Shown here: piece by piece, positions 1 to 10,939 of the stretch
How positions within the stretch are numbered: the stretch's first letter is position 1
Layout: every line of letters begins with the position of its first letter
Source of the DNA: Pohlia nutans
Lineage: Eukaryota; Streptophyta; Bryopsida; Bryales; Mniaceae
Assembly: GCA_022496805.1 (NCBI GenBank)
Contig: CM040097.1
Location: 23,302,072 to 23,366,071 of the forward strand
Reading direction: 5' to 3'
DNA length: 64,000 nucleotides
Program-made: the position numbers and the translations under genes
Notes under the pieces: model-generated
The model's database searches: none
Seen by the model: the letters and a program-made list of their open reading frames with translations, nothing else
Told to the model about the DNA's origin: nothing

Positions 1-3000
1 TCCAAGAGCGGTGCCAGTGGGAGCTCTACAGACAAGGTATGCTACTATTGCGGTAAGAAGGGCCACTTGGCAAAATTTTGCTACAAACGCAAGAGAGAGG
101 AAAGTGCCAACAATACAAAGGTCAACGATGCAGGTGATGAGTACGCATTTATGACTAGCGTCTCTTCTTGTAGTGATGACGGGGACGAGTATGCAATGAT
201 GGCAAGTGACGTGTCATGCAATGGTAGTGTGATCGATTGGATTGTTGATTCGGGAGCCTCGAGTCACATGGCGCCCATTAGGACTTGTTTCCAATCATAT
301 CACGTCATATCTCCAAAGAATGTCATTTTGGGTGATGATACGGTTCTTCAAGCCGTGGGTAAAGGATCCATCGTCGTAGACACCGAAGTGAAGGGTCGTG
401 TGAAGACAATTACCATCCATGATGTCCTCCACGTTCCCAAGTTGAAGGCAAATCTTTTATCGGTGCGACATTTGGTGATGAAGCATTTGCGAGTGGAATT
501 TAGCGACCAAGGGTGTTTTGTGTTGTCTCCAAGTCGTGAGGAGGTGGCCATTATACACGAAGTCAACGGCTTGTACCAAATCAAGTTTTCCAAGATGCAC
601 GCGGCGGAATCGGCAACGTTGGTGCAATCGAGTTCAAACGAAGACAAGTTGGCGTTGTGGCATCGTCGTCTCGGGCATTTGAATGTCAAGAGTGTGAAAG
701 CACTGCGTGGAATGGTAAGTGGCATGGATCTTGCACAATCACACGTCGCACCTAGTTCATTCACATGTGAGGGTTGTATTGAAGGCAAGCAACAACGCTC
801 ACCGTTTCCAGTTGATGGGGCAACTCGTGCAACCAAGGTTCTTGAGATTGTGCATTCCGACGTGTGTGGTCCAATGAAGACCACGTCTATGGGGGGTTGC
901 AAGTATTTTGTGACGTTCATTGATGATTTTTCGAGGAAGATATGGTTGTATCCGATCAAAGCAAAGAGCGAGTGTTTTGAGAAGTTCAAAGAGTTCAAGG
1001 CGTTGGTTGAGAAGCAATCCGAGCACAAGATCAAGGTGTTTCGATCGGATAATGGCGGCGAGTTCATGTCCAACCAATTTGGAGAGTTATTGAAGAAAGA
1101 AGGCATTGCTAGACAAACCACAACGCCATATACACCACAACAAAACGGAGTTGCAGAGCGTGCAAATCGAACAATTGTGGAAATGGCAAGGAGTATGTTG
1201 CATGCACAAAATTTGGGTTTGGACCTTTGGGCGGAAGCGGTGGTGACAGCGGTGTACACACGCAACCGATGCCCGACGAGTGCGGTTCAAAACATGACAC
1301 CAGAGCAAGCGTGGAGTGGGAGGCCACCCCGCGTGGAGCACATGCGCACATTTGGATGCATCGCATTTGCAAAGGTACCCGATTCTCAAAGAACCAAACT
1401 TGAGGCCAAGGCAACAAAATGTGTGTTTCTTGGATATTGTGAAGGTACCAAGGCGTACAGGCTCATGTCGCTCGAGACCAAGAAGATCATTCGAGCTCGT
1501 GATGTGACATTTTGCGAGAATTCCAAGGTTGAAGACAATTTGGACGATGGTCCAAGTGGGAGAAGTGGCGATAAACCGGCGATTGTGGACCAATCTTCCA
1601 AATCTCCCGTTATTGATATTGTTGATGAAGACGAAGATGACGAAGATGGTGGTGATGAGGAACATATTGAGGAGCCACCTTTGAAGACGAAGAATGGCGA
1701 GAAAAAGGCACAAGCAACGGCGGTTGAAGACAATGCATCCTCGAGCGATCGTCGTTATCCAGAGAGAAATCGTAGACCACTTGGCGAGTGGTGGAAGAAT
1801 CATATTCTCCCTCAAGATGAGGAGGAGCATGCAAACGTTGCACTTTTAGATGCTCCATTGACGATTCGTGAAGCGTTGAGTTGTGATGATGCAAACAAGT
1901 GGGAGCAAGCCATGCAAGAGGAGTACAAATCGTTGATGGACAATGGCACTTGGGAATTGACTCCCCTCCCCAAGAATCGCAACGCTATCGGTTGTAAGTG
2001 GGTATTTCGTGCAAAGAGAGATGCAACGGGTGATGTGGTTCGTTATAAGGCAAGATTGGTGGCAAAGGGCTTTTCACAAATCGAAGGTGTTGATTTTCAT
2101 GAGACCTTTGCACCGGTGGCGAAATTCACCACTATTCGATGCATTTTGGCCATCGGGGCTGCCATGGATTTGGAAATGCATCAAATGGATGTGAAGACGG
2201 CGTTCTTGAACGGCGAGTTGGACGAGGACATCTACATGGTACAACCCGAAGGATTTGTGCAACGAGGTAATGAGAACCTTGTTTGCAAGTTGAACAAGTC
2301 ATTGTATGGGTTGAAGCAATCTCCACGCGCATGGTATCAAAAGATTGACACGTTTCTTGTTCATATCGGGTTCACAAGGAGCATCGCTGATCACAGCTTG
2401 TATTTCATGCAAAAGGGGCAACATGTGGTCATCGTGATCATATATGTGGATGATTTGATCATCCTTGCAAGTTGTATGAGCTCTTTGAAGGCATTGAAGG
2501 CAATGCTTGAGAACGAGTACGAGATGAGTGATCTCGGTGAGTTGCACTTTTGTTTAGGAGTTGAGTTTGTGCGAGATAGAGCAACACGCACCATAACAAT
2601 GAATCAAAGCAAGTATGTTATGGATGTGCTCAAACGCTTTGGCATGGAGGATTGCAAACCGGTTGGTACTCCATTGGATGTGAATTCCAAACTCGTGAAA
2701 CTCACCGATGAGGAGTATGCATTAGAGGCTCAATCTATGGTGGATGTGCCATACAAGCAAGCTGTAGGGTCATTGATGTATGCTATGATTGCAACAAGGC
2801 CGGACCTTGCGTATCCAATCAGCGTTGTGAGTCAACACATGGCAAGACCGGGTTCAAGTCATTGGGTTGCGGTCAAGAGGATCATGCGGTACTTGAAAGG
2901 CACAAGTGATGTGAGGTTGTGTCTTGGAGGTGACAACATTGTGTTGAGTGGGTATTGTGATGCGGATTATGCGGGTGATACCAATGATCGTAGATCCACC

Positions 3001-3444
3001 ACGGGGTACATGTTCAAAGTTGGATCGGGGGCCGTTTCATGGAATAGCAAGCGCCAACAAACCACGGCCACGTCAACGGTTGAGGCGGAGTACATGGCGA
3101 CGAGCCACGGTACGAAGGAGGCCATTTGGTTGAGGCAACTAATGGCGGATGTGAGATGCACTCAAGAGGAGGCTACAACAATCATGTGTGACAACCAAGG
3201 GAGTATGTCATTGGCGAAGAATCCAACGCATCACTCACGTACAAAGCACATTGATGTGCAATATCACTTCATTCGAGAGAAGTTAGAGATGAAGGTGATA
3301 GAGTTGAAGTATTGTCCAACGGAGCACATGGTGGCGGACGTGCTCACAAAGGCTCTTGCGAGAGATCGACATCAAAGACTAGTGGTGGCATTTGGGCTCC
3401 AAGGCTTTGGCTATTTGCAAAGTGGGAGTGTTGAAGTAGGATGA
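1..3444 (+). CDS. E1: copia gag-pol polyprotein, 5' part outside window
   Basis: The reading frame is open from base 1 and ends with TGA at 3442-3444. Compared with complete copies, about the first 210 codons (gag core) lie upstream of the window. It starts just before the gag zinc knuckle (CYYCGKKGHLAKFC, CX2CX4HX4C) and then shows, in order, the aspartic protease motif DSGA, the HHCC zinc finger before integrase, the integrase D,D-35-E (HSDV, RSDNGGEF, VAERANR), RT with YVDD, and RNase H (DADYAGD, EAEY, CDNQG). The order PR-IN-RT-RH is diagnostic of Ty1/copia. The product would be cleaved by its own protease and act in cytoplasmic virus-like particles, with integrase acting in the nucleus. 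No frameshift or stop is seen in the visible part. The last codons and the stop lie within the 3' LTR. Confidence 0.93.
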   Translation, partial: SKSGASGSSTDKVCYYCGKKGHLAKFCYKRKREESANNTKVNDAGDEYAFMTSVSSCSDDGDEYAMMASDVSCNGSVIDWIVDSGASSHMAPIRTCFQSYHVISPKNVILGDDTVLQAVGKGSIVVDTEVKGRVKTITIHDVLHVPKLKANLLSVRHLVMKHLRVEFSDQGCFVLSPSREEVAIIHEVNGLYQIKFSKMHAAESATLVQSSSNEDKLALWHRRLGHLNVKSVKALRGMVSGMDLAQSHVAPSSFTCEGCIEGKQQRSPFPVDGATRATKVLEIVHSDVCGPMKTTSMGGCKYFVTFIDDFSRKIWLYPIKAKSECFEKFKEFKALVEKQSEHKIKVFRSDNGGEFMSNQFGELLKKEGIARQTTTPYTPQQNGVAERANRTIVEMARSMLHAQNLGLDLWAEAVVTAVYTRNRCPTSAVQNMTPEQAWSGRPPRVEHMRTFGCIAFAKVPDSQRTKLEAKATKCVFLGYCEGTKAYRLMSLETKKIIRARDVTFCENSKVEDNLDDGPSGRSGDKPAIVDQSSKSPVIDIVDEDEDDEDGGDEEHIEEPPLKTKNGEKKAQATAVEDNASSSDRRYPERNRRPLGEWWKNHILPQDEEEHANVALLDAPLTIREALSCDDANKWEQAMQEEYKSLMDNGTWELTPLPKNRNAIGCKWVFRAKRDATGDVVRYKARLVAKGFSQIEGVDFHETFAPVAKFTTIRCILAIGAAMDLEMHQMDVKTAFLNGELDEDIYMVQPEGFVQRGNENLVCKLNKSLYGLKQSPRAWYQKIDTFLVHIGFTRSIADHSLYFMQKGQHVVIVIIYVDDLIILASCMSSLKALKAMLENEYEMSDLGELHFCLGVEFVRDRATRTITMNQSKYVMDVLKRFGMEDCKPVGTPLDVNSKLVKLTDEEYALEAQSMVDVPYKQAVGSLMYAMIATRPDLAYPISVVSQHMARPGSSHWVAVKRIMRYLKGTSDVRLCLGGDNIVLSGYCDADYAGDTNDRRSTTGYMFKVGSGAVSWNSKRQQTTATSTVEAEYMATSHGTKEAIWLRQLMADVRCTQEEATTIMCDNQGSMSLAKNPTHHSRTKHIDVQYHFIREKLEMKVIELKYCPTEHMVADVLTKALARDRHQRLVVAFGLQGFGYLQSGSVEVG

Positions 3445-3746
3445 TTGCGTGGGCTGAAGTTGCTCATAGCCATGCGCATTAGGTAGAGTAGATGATGCGA
3501 ATGAGCTAGACTTGCAACTAGAGAAGTGGTACTAGATAGAAGTAATGAGAATTGGGTCTCCCAAGTGATATGGGCTGATCCTAGTGTACTAGGAGTGGAG
3601 TATGGGCTGATGTCCCATATGGTTTGCCAAGGGGACTCCCTTGGGTGTGCTACTTAAGAGGGGCAGCCCATGAGTAAAGATCATCTCTTTCCTATGCATT
3701 CCAAGTGTTTGTGTGAGGCTTTGGCATTCTAATCTAACCTTCAATA
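3429..3746 (+). repeat. LTR, 3' of E1 and 5' of E2
   Basis: A 318-bp LTR beginning TGTTGAAGTAGG right after the purine tract AAAGTGGGAG and ending CTTCAATA. It is both the 3' end of E1 and the upstream LTR of E2. No target duplication separates the two. Confidence 0.93.
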
Positions 3747-4015
3747 TTGAGCCAACGAGTGCGCAATTCTCCTAGTTAGGGTGTTGTGGTATGATCTTGT
3801 GCAAATTCACTAAGAACCATCACGATTGAGTGTTGTGAGGTTGATGTGTAGCACAAAGGTGCTGATTTAGTGTTTGGAATTAGTTTGGAGGCATAAGAAG
3901 CACGCACGTGTGCAATTTGCTTCACAAATCACAAAATTGTCAAAAATCATAAAAACAATTTTTCTTAGCTTTCTAGGGGCTGAATTTTGTGAGCGTACGT
4001 CTTTCAATCAAGGAT
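3747..4015 (+). other. E2 leader, truncated and lacking the PBS
   Basis: The sequence after the LTR joins directly to leader sequence starting TTGAGCCAACG. In complete copies this motif lies about 702 bp downstream of the LTR (for example 13581 relative to 12879). The primer-binding site and most of the leader are therefore deleted and E2 could not prime its own reverse transcription. Confidence 0.85.
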
Positions 4016-7000
4016 ATGGCTACATTTGAGGGTGAAGGTGCTAAGGTTGTAGACAAGTTCGATGGCGTCAACTTCCACTTGTGGAAATTCAAGATGGAAA
4101 TGGTCATGGCCGAAAAAGAATTGTGGGAGATAGTTGAGGGTAGTGAGGAACCGCCTTCGTCCGACGCCGAGGCTAGGGTACGAACTGCGTACACTCGGCG
4201 AGAGAAAAAGGCCTTTGCGATTTTGGCTCTTAATCTTTCTGATTCCCAGCTTTCTCATATTCGGTCGTGCAAGACTCCCGCCGAGGCATGGGCCAAGCTT
4301 TGCAATATTCATGAGGCAAAGAGCTTGGTCAATATCTTGTTTTTGAGGCGCAAGTTTTTCACCATCAAGATGGAAGAAAACGACGACATGTTGGCGCACA
4401 TCAACAAAGTCAAGGCTCTTGCGGATCAGCTCAACGGCGCAGACGTCAACATTACCGACGGTGATATCGTTATGACGCTCCTCGAGAGTTTGCCGCCGTC
4501 GTACGAGTATCTTATCGTTGCTATGGAGAGTAGGCCCATTAGCGAGCTCACTCTTGATTATGTGACATCACGGTTGTTGCATGAACTCTCGCGGCGCAAA
4601 GAGAACGAGACTCGTGGCGATAGCGCGGCGCTTATGGCGAAGCAATCCAAGAGCGGTGCGAGTGGGAGCTCTACAGACAAGGTATGCTACTATTGCGGTA
4701 AGAAGGGCCACTTGGCAAAATTTTGCTACAAACGCAAGAGAGAAGAAAGTGCCAACAATACAAAGGTCAACGATGCAGGTGATGAGTACGCATTTATGAC
4801 TAGCGTCTCTTCTTGTAGTGATGACGGGGACGAGTATGCAATGATGGCAAGTGACGTGTCATGCAATGGTAGTGTGATCGATTGGATTGTTGATTCGGGA
4901 GCCTCGAGTCACATGGCGCCCATTAGGAGTTGTTTCCAATCATATCACGTCATATCTCCAAAGAATGTCATTTTGGGTGATGATACGGTTCTTCAAGCCG
5001 TGGGTAAAGGATCCATCGTCGTAGACACCGAGGTGAAGGGTCGTGTGAAGACAATTACCATCCATGATGTCCTCCACGTTCCCAAGTTGAAGGCAAATCT
5101 TTTATCGGTGCGACATTTGGTGATGAAGCATTTGCGAGTGGAATTTAGCGACCAAGGGTGTTTTGTGTTGTCCCCAAGTCGTGAGGAGGTGGCCATTATA
5201 CACGAAGTCAACGGCTTGTACCAAATCAAGTTTTCCAAGATGCACGCGGCGGAATCGGCAACGTTGGTGCAATCGAGTTCAAACGAAGACAAGTTGGCGT
5301 TGTGGCATCGTCGTCTCGGGCATTTGAATATCAAGAGTGTGAAAGCACTGCGTGGAATGGTAAGTGGCATGGATCTTGCACAATCACACGTCGCACCTAG
5401 TTCATTCACATGTGAGGGTTGTATTGAAGGCAAACAACAACGCTCACCGTTTCCAGTTGATGGGGCAACTCGTGCAACCAAGGTTCTTGAGATTGTGCAT
5501 TCCGACGTGTGTGGTCCAATGAAGACCACGTCTATGGGGGGTTGCAAGTATTTTGTGACGTTCATTGATGATTTTTCGAGGAAGATATGGTTGTATCCGA
5601 TCAAAGCAAAGAGCGAGTGTTTTGAGAAGTTCAAAGAGTTCAAGGCGTTGGTTGAGAAGCAATCTGAGCACAAGATCAAGGTGTTTCGATCGGATAATGG
5701 CGGCGAGTTCATGTCCAACCAATTTGGAGAGTTATTGAAGAAAGAAGGCATTGCTAGACAAACCACAACGCCATATACACCACAACAAAACGGAGTTGCA
5801 GAGCGTGCAAATCGAACAATTGTGGAAATGGCAAGGAGTATGTTGCATGCACAAAATTTGGGTTTGGACCTTTGGGCGGAAGCGGTGGTGACTGCGGTGT
5901 ACACACGCAACCGATGCCCGACGAGTGCGGTTCAAAACATGACACCAGAGCAAGCGTGGAGTGGGAGGCCACCCCGCGTGGAGCACATGCGCACATTTGG
6001 ATGCATCGCATTTGCAAAGGTACCCGATTCTCAAAGAACCAAACTTGAGGCCAAGGCAACAAAATGTGTGTTTCTTGGATATTGTGAAGGTACCAAGGCG
6101 TACAGGCTCATGTCGCTCGAGACCAAGAAGATCATTCGAGCTCGTGATGTGACATTTTGCGAGATTCCAAGGTTGAAGACAATTTGGACGATGGTCCAAG
6201 TGGGAGAAGTGGCGATAAACCGGCCATTGTGGACCAATCTTCCAAATCTCCCGTTATTGATATTGTTGATGAAGACGAAGATGACGAAGATGGTGGTGAT
6301 GAGGAACATATTGAGGAGCGACCTTTGAAGACGAAGAATGGCGAGAAAAAGGCACAAGCAACGGCGGTTGAAGACAATGCATCCTCGAGCGATCGTCGTT
6401 ATCCAGAGAGAAATCGCAGACCACTTGGCGAGTGGTGGAAGAATCATATTCTCCCTCAAGGTGAGGAGGAGCATGCAAACGTTGCACTTTTAGATGCTCC
6501 ATTGACGATTCGTGAAGCGTTGAGTTGTGATGATGCAAATAAGTGGGAGCAAGCCATGCAAGAGGAGTACAAATCGTTGATGGACAATGGCACTTGGGAA
6601 TTGACTCCCCTCCCGAAGAATCGCAACGCTATCGGTTGTAAGTGGGTATTTCGTGCAAAGAGAGATGCAACGGGTGATGTGGTTCGTTATAAGGCAAGGT
6701 TGGTGGCAAAGGGCTTTTCACAAATCGAAGGTGTTGATTTTCATGAGACCTTTGCACCGGTGGCGAAATTCACCACTATTCGATGCATTTTGGCCATCGG
6801 GGCTGCCATGGATTTGGAAATGCATCAAATGGATGTGAAGACGGCGTTCTTGAACGGCGAGTTGGACGAGGACATCTACATGGTGCAACCCGAGGGATTT
6901 GTGCAACGAGGTAATGAGAACCTTGTTTGCAAGTTGAACAAGTCATTGTATGGGTTGAAGCAATCTCCACGCGCATGGTATCAAAAGATTGACACGTTTC

Positions 7001-8088
7001 TTGTTCATATCGGGTTCACAAGGAGCATCGCTGATCACAGCTTGTATTTCATGCAAAAGGGGCAACATGTGGTCATCGTGATCATATATGTGGATGATTT
7101 GATCATCCTTGCAAGTTGTATGAGCTCTTTGAAGGCATTGAAGGCAATGCTTGAGAACGAGTACGAGATGAGTGATCTCGGTGAGTTGCACTTTTGTTTA
7201 GGAGTTGAGTTTGTGCGAGATAGAGCAACACGCACCATAACGATGAATCAAAGCAAGTATGTTATGGATGTTCTCAAACGCTTTGGCATGGAGGATTGCA
7301 AACCGGTTGGCACTCCATTGGATGTGAATTCCAAACTCGTGAAACTCACCGATGAGGAGTATGCATTAGAGGCTCAATCTATGGTGGATGTGCCATACAA
7401 GCAAGCTGTAGGGTCATTGATGTATGCTATGATTGCAACAAGGCCGGACCTTGCGTATCCAATCAGCGTTGTGAGTCAACACATGGCAAGACCGGGTTCA
7501 AGTCATTGGGTTGCGGTCAAGAGGATCATGCGGTACTTGAAAGGCACAAGTGATGTGAGGTTGTGTCTTGGAGGTGACAACATTGTGTTGAGTGGGTATT
7601 GTGATGCGGATTATGCGGGTGATACCAATGATCGTAGATCCACTACAGGGTACATGTTCAAAGTTGGATCGGGGGCCGTTTCATGGAATAGCAAGCGCCA
7701 ACAAACCACGGCCACGTCAACGGTCGAGGCGGAGTACATGGCGACGAGCCACGGTACGAAGGAGGCCATTTGGTTGAGGCAACTAATGGCGGATGTGAGA
7801 TGCACTCAAGAGGAGGCTACAACAATCATGTGTGACAACCAAGGGAGTATGTCATTGGCGAAGAATCCAACGCATCACTCACGTACAAAGCACATTGATG
7901 TGCAATATCACTTCATTCGAGAGAAGTTAGAGATGAAGGTGATAGAGTTGAAGTATTGTCCAACGGAGCACATGGTGGCGGACGTGCTGACAAAGGCTCT
8001 TGCGAGAGATCGACATCAAAGACTAGTGGTGGCATTTGGGCTCCAAGGCTTTGGCTATTCGCAAAGTGGGAGTGTTGAAGTTGGATGA
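4016..8088 (+). pseudogene. E2: copia gag-pol, one frameshift
   Basis: ATG at 4016 (MATFEGEG...) to TGA at 8086-8088, 4073 bp, exactly one base short of the 4074-bp frame of intact copies. One A is missing near 6164 (GCGAGATTCC instead of GCGAGAATTCC), in the acidic linker between integrase and RT. The upstream part (gag core, zinc knuckle, protease DSGA, HHCC, D,D-35-E) and the downstream part (RT YVDD, RNase H) are each otherwise open. The upstream frame runs on to a stop at 6328. Intact copies lack this shift, so it is damage and not a programmed frameshift. With the missing PBS, E2 is a dead copy. Confidence 0.93.
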
Positions 8089-8390
8089 TTGCGTGGGCTG
8101 AAGTTGCTCATAGCCATGCGCATTAGCTAGAGTAGATGATGCGAATGAGCTAGACTAGAAACTAGAGAAGTGGTACTAGTTAGAAATAATGAGAATTGGG
8201 TCTCCCAAGTGATATGGGCTGATCCTAGTGTACTAGGAGTGGAGTATGGGCTGATGTCCCATATGGTTTGCCAAGGGGACTCCCTTGGGTGTGCTACTTA
8301 AGAGGGGCAGCCCATGAGTAAAGATCATCTCTTTCCTATGCATTCCAAGTGTTTGTGTGAGGCTTTGGCATTCTAATCTAACCTTCAATA
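8073..8390 (+). repeat. LTR, 3' of E2
   Basis: A 318-bp LTR, starting TGTTGAAGTTGG (one base change near the start) and ending CTTCAATA. It carries the uncommon variants ACTAGAAACTAG and GAAATAATG, which are also found in the inverted LTRs at 8400, 9472 and 10618. Confidence 0.92.
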
Positions 8391-8399
8391 AAATCAATG

Positions 8400-8643
8400 C
8401 ATGGGCTGCCCCTCTTAAGTAGCACACCCAAGGGAGTCCCCTTGGCAAACCATATGGGACATCAGCCCATACTCCACTCCTAGTACACTAGGATCAGCCC
8501 ATATCACTTGGGAGACCCAATTCTCATTATTTCTAACTAGTACCACTTCTCTAGTTTCTAGTCTAGCTCATTCGCATCATCTACTCTAGCTAATGCGCAT
8601 GGCTATGAGCAACTTCAGCCCACGCAATCATCCTACTTCAACA
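8400..8643 (-). repeat. Truncated inverted LTR
   Basis: 244 bp of LTR in reverse orientation (outer TGTTGAAG end intact at 8643), starting internally at CATGGGCTGCC. Bases 8391-8399 before it (AAATCAATG) are filler. With the LTR at 8073 it forms an inverted repeat of about 244-bp arms (8073-8316 and 8400-8643) around an 83-base loop. Confidence 0.9.
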
Positions 8644-8647
8644 GCAA

Positions 8648-9471
8648 TCATCCTACTTCAACACTCCCACTTTGCGAATAGCCAAAGCCTTGGAGCCCAA
8701 ATGCCACCACTAGTCTTTGATGTCGATCTCTCGCAAGAGCCTTTGTCAGCACGTCCGCCACCATGTGCTCCGTTGGACAATACTTCAACTCTATCACCTT
8801 CATCTCTAACTTCTCTCGAATGAAGTGATATTGCACATCAATGTGCTTTGTACGTGAGTGATGCGTTGGATTCTTCGCCAATGACATACTCCCTTGGTTG
8901 TCACACATGATTGTTGTAGCCTCCTCTTGAGTGCATCTCACGTCCGCCATTTGTTTCCTCAACCAAATGGCCTCCTTCGTACCGTGGCTCGTCGCCATGT
9001 ACTCCGCCTCAACCGTTGACGTGGCCGTGGTTTGTTGGCGCTTGCTATTCCATGAAACGGCCCCCGATCCAACTTTGAACATGTACCCCGTGGTGGATCT
9101 ACGATCATTGCTATCACCCGCATAATCCGCCTCACAATACCCACTCAACACAATGTTGTCACCTCCAAGACACAACCTCACATCACTTGTGCCTTTCAAG
9201 TACCGCATGATCCTCTTGACCGCAACCCAATGACTTGAACCCGGTCTTGCCATGTGTTGACTCACAACGCTGATTGGATACGCAAGGTCCGGCCTTGTTG
9301 CAATCATAGCATACATCAATGACCCTACAGCTTGCTTGTATGGCACATCCACCATAGATTGAGCCTCTAATGCATACTCCTCATCGGTGAGTTTCACGAG
9401 TTTGGAATTCACATCCAATGGAGTGCCAACCGATTTGCAATCCTCCATGCCAAAGCGTTTGAGATCATCCA
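8648..9471 (-). pseudogene. gag-pol 3' fragment (RT tail and RNase H), unit 1
   Basis: Reverse-strand remnant of about the last 270 codons of the polyprotein, beginning at DLKRFGMEDCK and ending at the TGA at 8648-8650 inside the duplicated LTR end. RNase H motifs are visible as EADYAGD (Asp to Glu change before ADYAGD), EAEY and CDNQG. It lacks gag, protease, integrase and the RT catalytic core. The open frame runs upstream into the adjoining LTR only by chance. It has LRKQMADV where complete copies have LRQLMADV. Confidence 0.9.
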
Positions 9472-9789
9472 TATTGAAGGTTAGATTAGAATGCCAAAGC
9501 CTCACACAAACACTTGGAATGCATAGGAAAGAGATGATCTTTACTCATGGGCTGCCCCTCTTAAGTAGCACACCCAAGGGAGTCCCCTTGGCAAACCATA
9601 TGGGACATCAGCCCATACTCCACTCCTAGTACACTAGGATCAGCCCATATCACTTGGGAGACCCAATTCTCATTATTTCTAACTAGTACCACTTCTCTAG
9701 TTTCTAGTCTAGCTCATTCGCATCATCTACTCTAGCTAATGCGCATGGCTATGAGCAACTTCAGCCCACGCAATCATCCTACTTCAACA
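9472..9789 (-). repeat. LTR inside tandem unit
   Basis: Complete 318-bp LTR in reverse orientation (TATTGAAGG...CTTCAACA as read on +). It abuts pol at 9471 and a 20-bp repeat of its own outer end at 9790-9809. Confidence 0.92.
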
Positions 9790-9793
9790 GCAA

Positions 9794-10617
9794 TCATCCT
9801 ACTTCAACACTCCCACTTTGCGAATAGCCAAAGCCTTGGAGCCCAAATGCCACCACTAGTCTTTGATGTCGATTTTTCGCAAGAGCCTTTGTCAGCACGT
9901 CCGCCACCATGTGCTCCGTTGGACAATACTTCAACTCTATCACCTTCATCTCTAACTTCTCTCGAATGAAGTGATATTGCACATCAATGTGCTATGTACG
10001 TGAGTGATGCGTTGGATTCTTCGCCAATGACATACTCCCTTGGTTGTCACACATGATTGTTGTAGCCTGCTCTTGAGTGCATCTCACGTCCGCCATTTGT
10101 TTCCTCAACCAAATGGCCTCCTTCGTACCGTGGCTCGTCGCCATGTACTCCGCCTCAACCGTTGACGTGGCCGTGGTTTGTTGGCGCTTGCTATTCCATG
10201 AAACGGCCCCCGATCCAACTTTGAACATGTACCCCGTGGTGGATCTACGATCATTGCTATCACCCGCATAATCCGCCTCACAATACCCACTCAACACAAT
10301 GTTGTCACCTCCAAGACACAACCTCACATCACTTGTGCCTTTCAAGTACCGCATGATCCTCTTGACCGCAACCCAATGACTTGAACCCGGTCTTGCCATG
10401 TGTTGACTCACAACGCTGATTGGATACGCAAGGTCCGGCCTTGTTGCAATCCTAGCATACATCAATGACCCTACAGCTTGCTTGTATGGCACATCCACCA
10501 TAGATTGAGCCTCTAATGCATACTCCTCATCGGTGAGTTTCACGAGTTTGGAATTCACATCCAATGGAGTGCCAACCGATTTGCAATCCTCCATGCCAAA
10601 GCGTTTGAGAACATCCA
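9794..10617 (-). pseudogene. gag-pol 3' fragment, unit 2, with nonsense codon
   Basis: Second copy of the RT-tail and RNase H fragment, almost identical to unit 1. The Lys codon of KHIDVQ has become TAG (positions 9992-9994), splitting the frame. ATTGCAATCC shows it has a further change (Met to Arg in SLMYARIATRP). The damage arose after duplication, since unit 1 lacks it. Confidence 0.9.
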
Positions 10618-10935
10618 TATTGAAGGTTAGATTAGAATGCCAAAGCCTCACACAAACACTTGGAATGCATAGGAAAGAGATGATCTTTACTCATGGGCTG
10701 CCCCTCTTAAGTAGCACACCCAAGGGAGTCCCCTTGGCAAACCATATGGGACATCAGCCCATACTCCACTCCTAGTACACTAGGATCAGCCCATATCACT
10801 TGGGAGACCCAATTCTCATTATTTCTAACTAGTACCACTTCTCTAGTTTCTAGTCTAGCTCATTCGCATCATCTACTCTAGCTAATGCGCATGGCTATGA
10901 GCAACTTCAGCCCACGCAATCATCCTACTTCAACA
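10618..10935 (-). repeat. LTR inside tandem unit
   Basis: Complete 318-bp LTR in reverse orientation, followed at 10936-10955 by the same 20-bp outer-end repeat. Confidence 0.92.
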
Positions 10936-10939
10936 GCAA

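Noticed and set aside
4993..5910. Long antisense frame of about 305 codons opposite gag-protease-integrase, repeated in most copies
   Set aside because: It recurs only because the sense sequence is conserved. Changes follow sense codons, and there is no start context, domain or separate conservation. Treated as a shadow.
6157..6330. Programmed frameshift between integrase and RT in E2, or at 46474 in E9
   Set aside because: Intact copies encode everything in one frame. E2 has a one-base loss and E9 a one-base gain at different sites, which fits random damage.
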